A stretch of 13,378 bases of DNA from assembly GCA_026389415.1 (NCBI GenBank), contig JAPLHX010000203.1:1-13378 (forward strand), written 5' to 3'. The first letter of the stretch is position 1. Every line of letters begins with the position of its first letter. This DNA comes from Coprothermobacterota bacterium. Its GTDB lineage: Bacteria; Caldisericota; JANLFM01. The notes under the pieces are model-generated. The model did no database searches. It was given only the letters and a program-made list of their open reading frames with translations, and was not told where the DNA came from. This document shows positions 12,476 through 13,378 of the stretch, piece after piece. Both the position numbers and the translations under genes were made by a program.

Positions 12476-13378
12476 CTAGAGCCTTGCCAGGACACCACTG
12501 CGTTGGTTGAATTGTTCGATCCAGCCATCCCATTTCTGGGCTTGGGCAAATGTCTCCTGCCAAAACGCGGGAGACCATAGCGCATTCAACTCCTGGCTAG
12601 TTTTGCCTTGCTGCTCCACCCAAGTGAAGTATTTCAGGTTGTGTAACGATTTTCGCTCCCAATAATTCAGTTCTTTAATCCAGTCCGTGCGGATCCCTTG
12701 CAGGAACTGGTGGAAATCGACCATGGCATCGCTTTCTCGGTAGATGCCCCGTTCCTCGGTCAATTCCCCGATCCGCGAGCGGTACATATCAGCGGAATCC
12801 GTAAAGACAGTGAACACCACATCTTCTCCGTCCAACTCGTAGTATTTCGCCAAACGGATCGCGCTGAGCAGGTTTGAGATGGAGGAAATCCCCAGCAATG
12901 GCAGTTTTTCTACCAGGCTTGCGGGAACCCCCTGGCGTTCCAGCAAGCGATGGCCGGTTTCCTCGTTAAAGAGGCGCAGGAGGCGCATCGGATACTCATC
13001 ATCGATTGCGATGACGACATCGGTATTCCGGATATTGTGGATCCAGGGGATATGCTTGTCTCCAATCCCCTCAATTCGATGTGCGCCATAACCATTCAGG
13101 TAGAGGGTTGGGCATTGCAGGGCTTCGCTGGCAGCCACTTTGACCAACGGAAACTGGGCTCGCAGGTAATCGCCCGCTCCAATCGTACCGGCGGATCCGG
13201 TGGCGGAAATATAGCCCGCCATCCGGGAGCGGGGAGTTTTTACTTGATCAAAAACCTCCTCGATGGCGGGCCCGGTGACGGCATAATGCCAGATGCTGTT
13301 ACCGAACTCGTCGAACTGGTTGAAGATCACAATTTGGTCCCCGCGCTCCTTGCGAAGCTCCCAGCATTTGTCATAAAT
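12476..13378 (-). CDS. PLP-dependent cysteine-synthase-fold (fold type II) protein, 5' part outside the window
   Basis: The frame is open from the window edge (IYDKCWELRKERGDQIV) to TAG at 12478-12476, about 300 codons. The internal GTG at 13330 is not the true start, because family-like sequence continues upstream of it. Segments fit the cysteine synthase/threonine synthase superfamily: NQFDEFGNSIWHYAVTGPA, the phosphate-binding glycine loop SATGSAGTIGAGD, then ASEALQCPTL and AHRIEGIGDKHIPWIHNI. The full segment set matches a large, poorly characterised group usually named PLP-dependent protein beta subunit or cysteine synthase-like. The PLP lysine would be in the missing N-terminal part. 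The C-terminal 100 residues, rich in aromatic residues (ELNYWERKSLHNLKYFTWVEQQG), are extra relative to classic CysK. Substrate is unknown. It ends just before the rplM promoter. Confidence 0.85.
   Translation of the reverse strand: MYDKCWELRKERGDQIVIFNQFDEFGNSIWHYAVTGPAIEEVFDQVKTPRSRMAGYISATGSAGTIGAGDYLRAQFPLVKVAASEALQCPTLYLNGYGAHRIEGIGDKHIPWIHNIRNTDVVIAIDDEYPMRLLRLFNEETGHRLLERQGVPASLVEKLPLLGISSISNLLSAIRLAKYYELDGEDVVFTVFTDSADMYRSRIGELTEERGIYRESDAMVDFHQFLQGIRTDWIKELNYWERKSLHNLKYFTWVEQQGKTSQELNALWSPAFWQETFAQAQKWDGWIEQFNQRSGVLARL

Noticed and set aside
12411..12578. Upstream extension of the rplM frame
   Set aside because: It crosses the near-consensus promoter and the 3' end of the PLP gene. 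ATG 12410 has a strong ribosome binding site and the normal family start.
1..13378. Mobile elements, CRISPR arrays, tRNA or rRNA genes
   Set aside because: No transposase or integrase motifs, spaced direct repeats, or tRNA/rRNA signatures other than the tRNA-like ends of tmRNA were seen.

Overview
The window looks like chromosomal DNA of a mid-GC, deep-branching Gram-positive bacterium (Bacillota-like). Three things suggest this: a complete cdaA-cdaR-glmM cell-envelope/c-di-AMP module, strong GGAGG ribosome binding sites before most genes, and smpB close to ssrA. One trait is less usual for Bacillota: an ECF sigma factor with a small zinc-binding anti-sigma factor resembling the actinobacterial SigR/RsrA redox pair. 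The genus cannot be named from sequence alone. There are no insertion sequences, phage genes, CRISPR arrays, tRNAs or rRNAs. The content is mostly housekeeping, plus one less common metabolic cassette.

Layout from left to right. 1-411 (-): a macro-domain (ADP-ribose hydrolase-type) gene, cut by the window edge and broken by an apparent one-base deletion. 561-909 (-): tmRNA (ssrA), encoding the tag ANTPQVAYA. 1010-2194 (+): an exported, membrane-anchored protein resembling a peptidase-MA domain without its HExxH motif. 2201-2668 (-): smpB, the tmRNA partner. 2778-3571 (+): SigR-like sigma factor and RsrA-like anti-sigma factor, translationally coupled. 11423-3568 (-): a run of seven closely spaced genes that could be one transcript. 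12410-11579 (-): rplM-rpsI with a near-consensus promoter and a good terminator. 13378-12476 (-): the C-terminal part of a PLP-dependent cysteine-synthase-fold protein.

The seven-gene run has two parts. The upstream four genes are a class III aminotransferase, a COG3457-type amino-acid racemase, a P-loop protein of the family annotated as cyclic 2,3-diphosphoglycerate synthetase, and ornithine carbamoyltransferase. They are 3, 12 and 12 bases apart, which points to shared work on ornithine or a related diamino acid. The P-loop protein has no assigned role there and is the best candidate for undescribed biochemistry. After a 55-base gap with a strong hairpin come cdaA (c-di-AMP synthase), cdaR (its YbbR regulator) and glmM (phosphoglucosamine mutase), joined by 4-base start/stop overlaps.

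Three genes look damaged relative to their families. The macro gene has a one-base frameshift. GlmM lacks about 40 residues at the start of domain 3. The racemase lacks about 50 residues, including the SGGNSS and LRIGE-type PLP-site motifs. The last two are in frame. Either the assembly has small errors or collapses, or these are real and consequential deletions. This should be settled before interpreting either enzyme.
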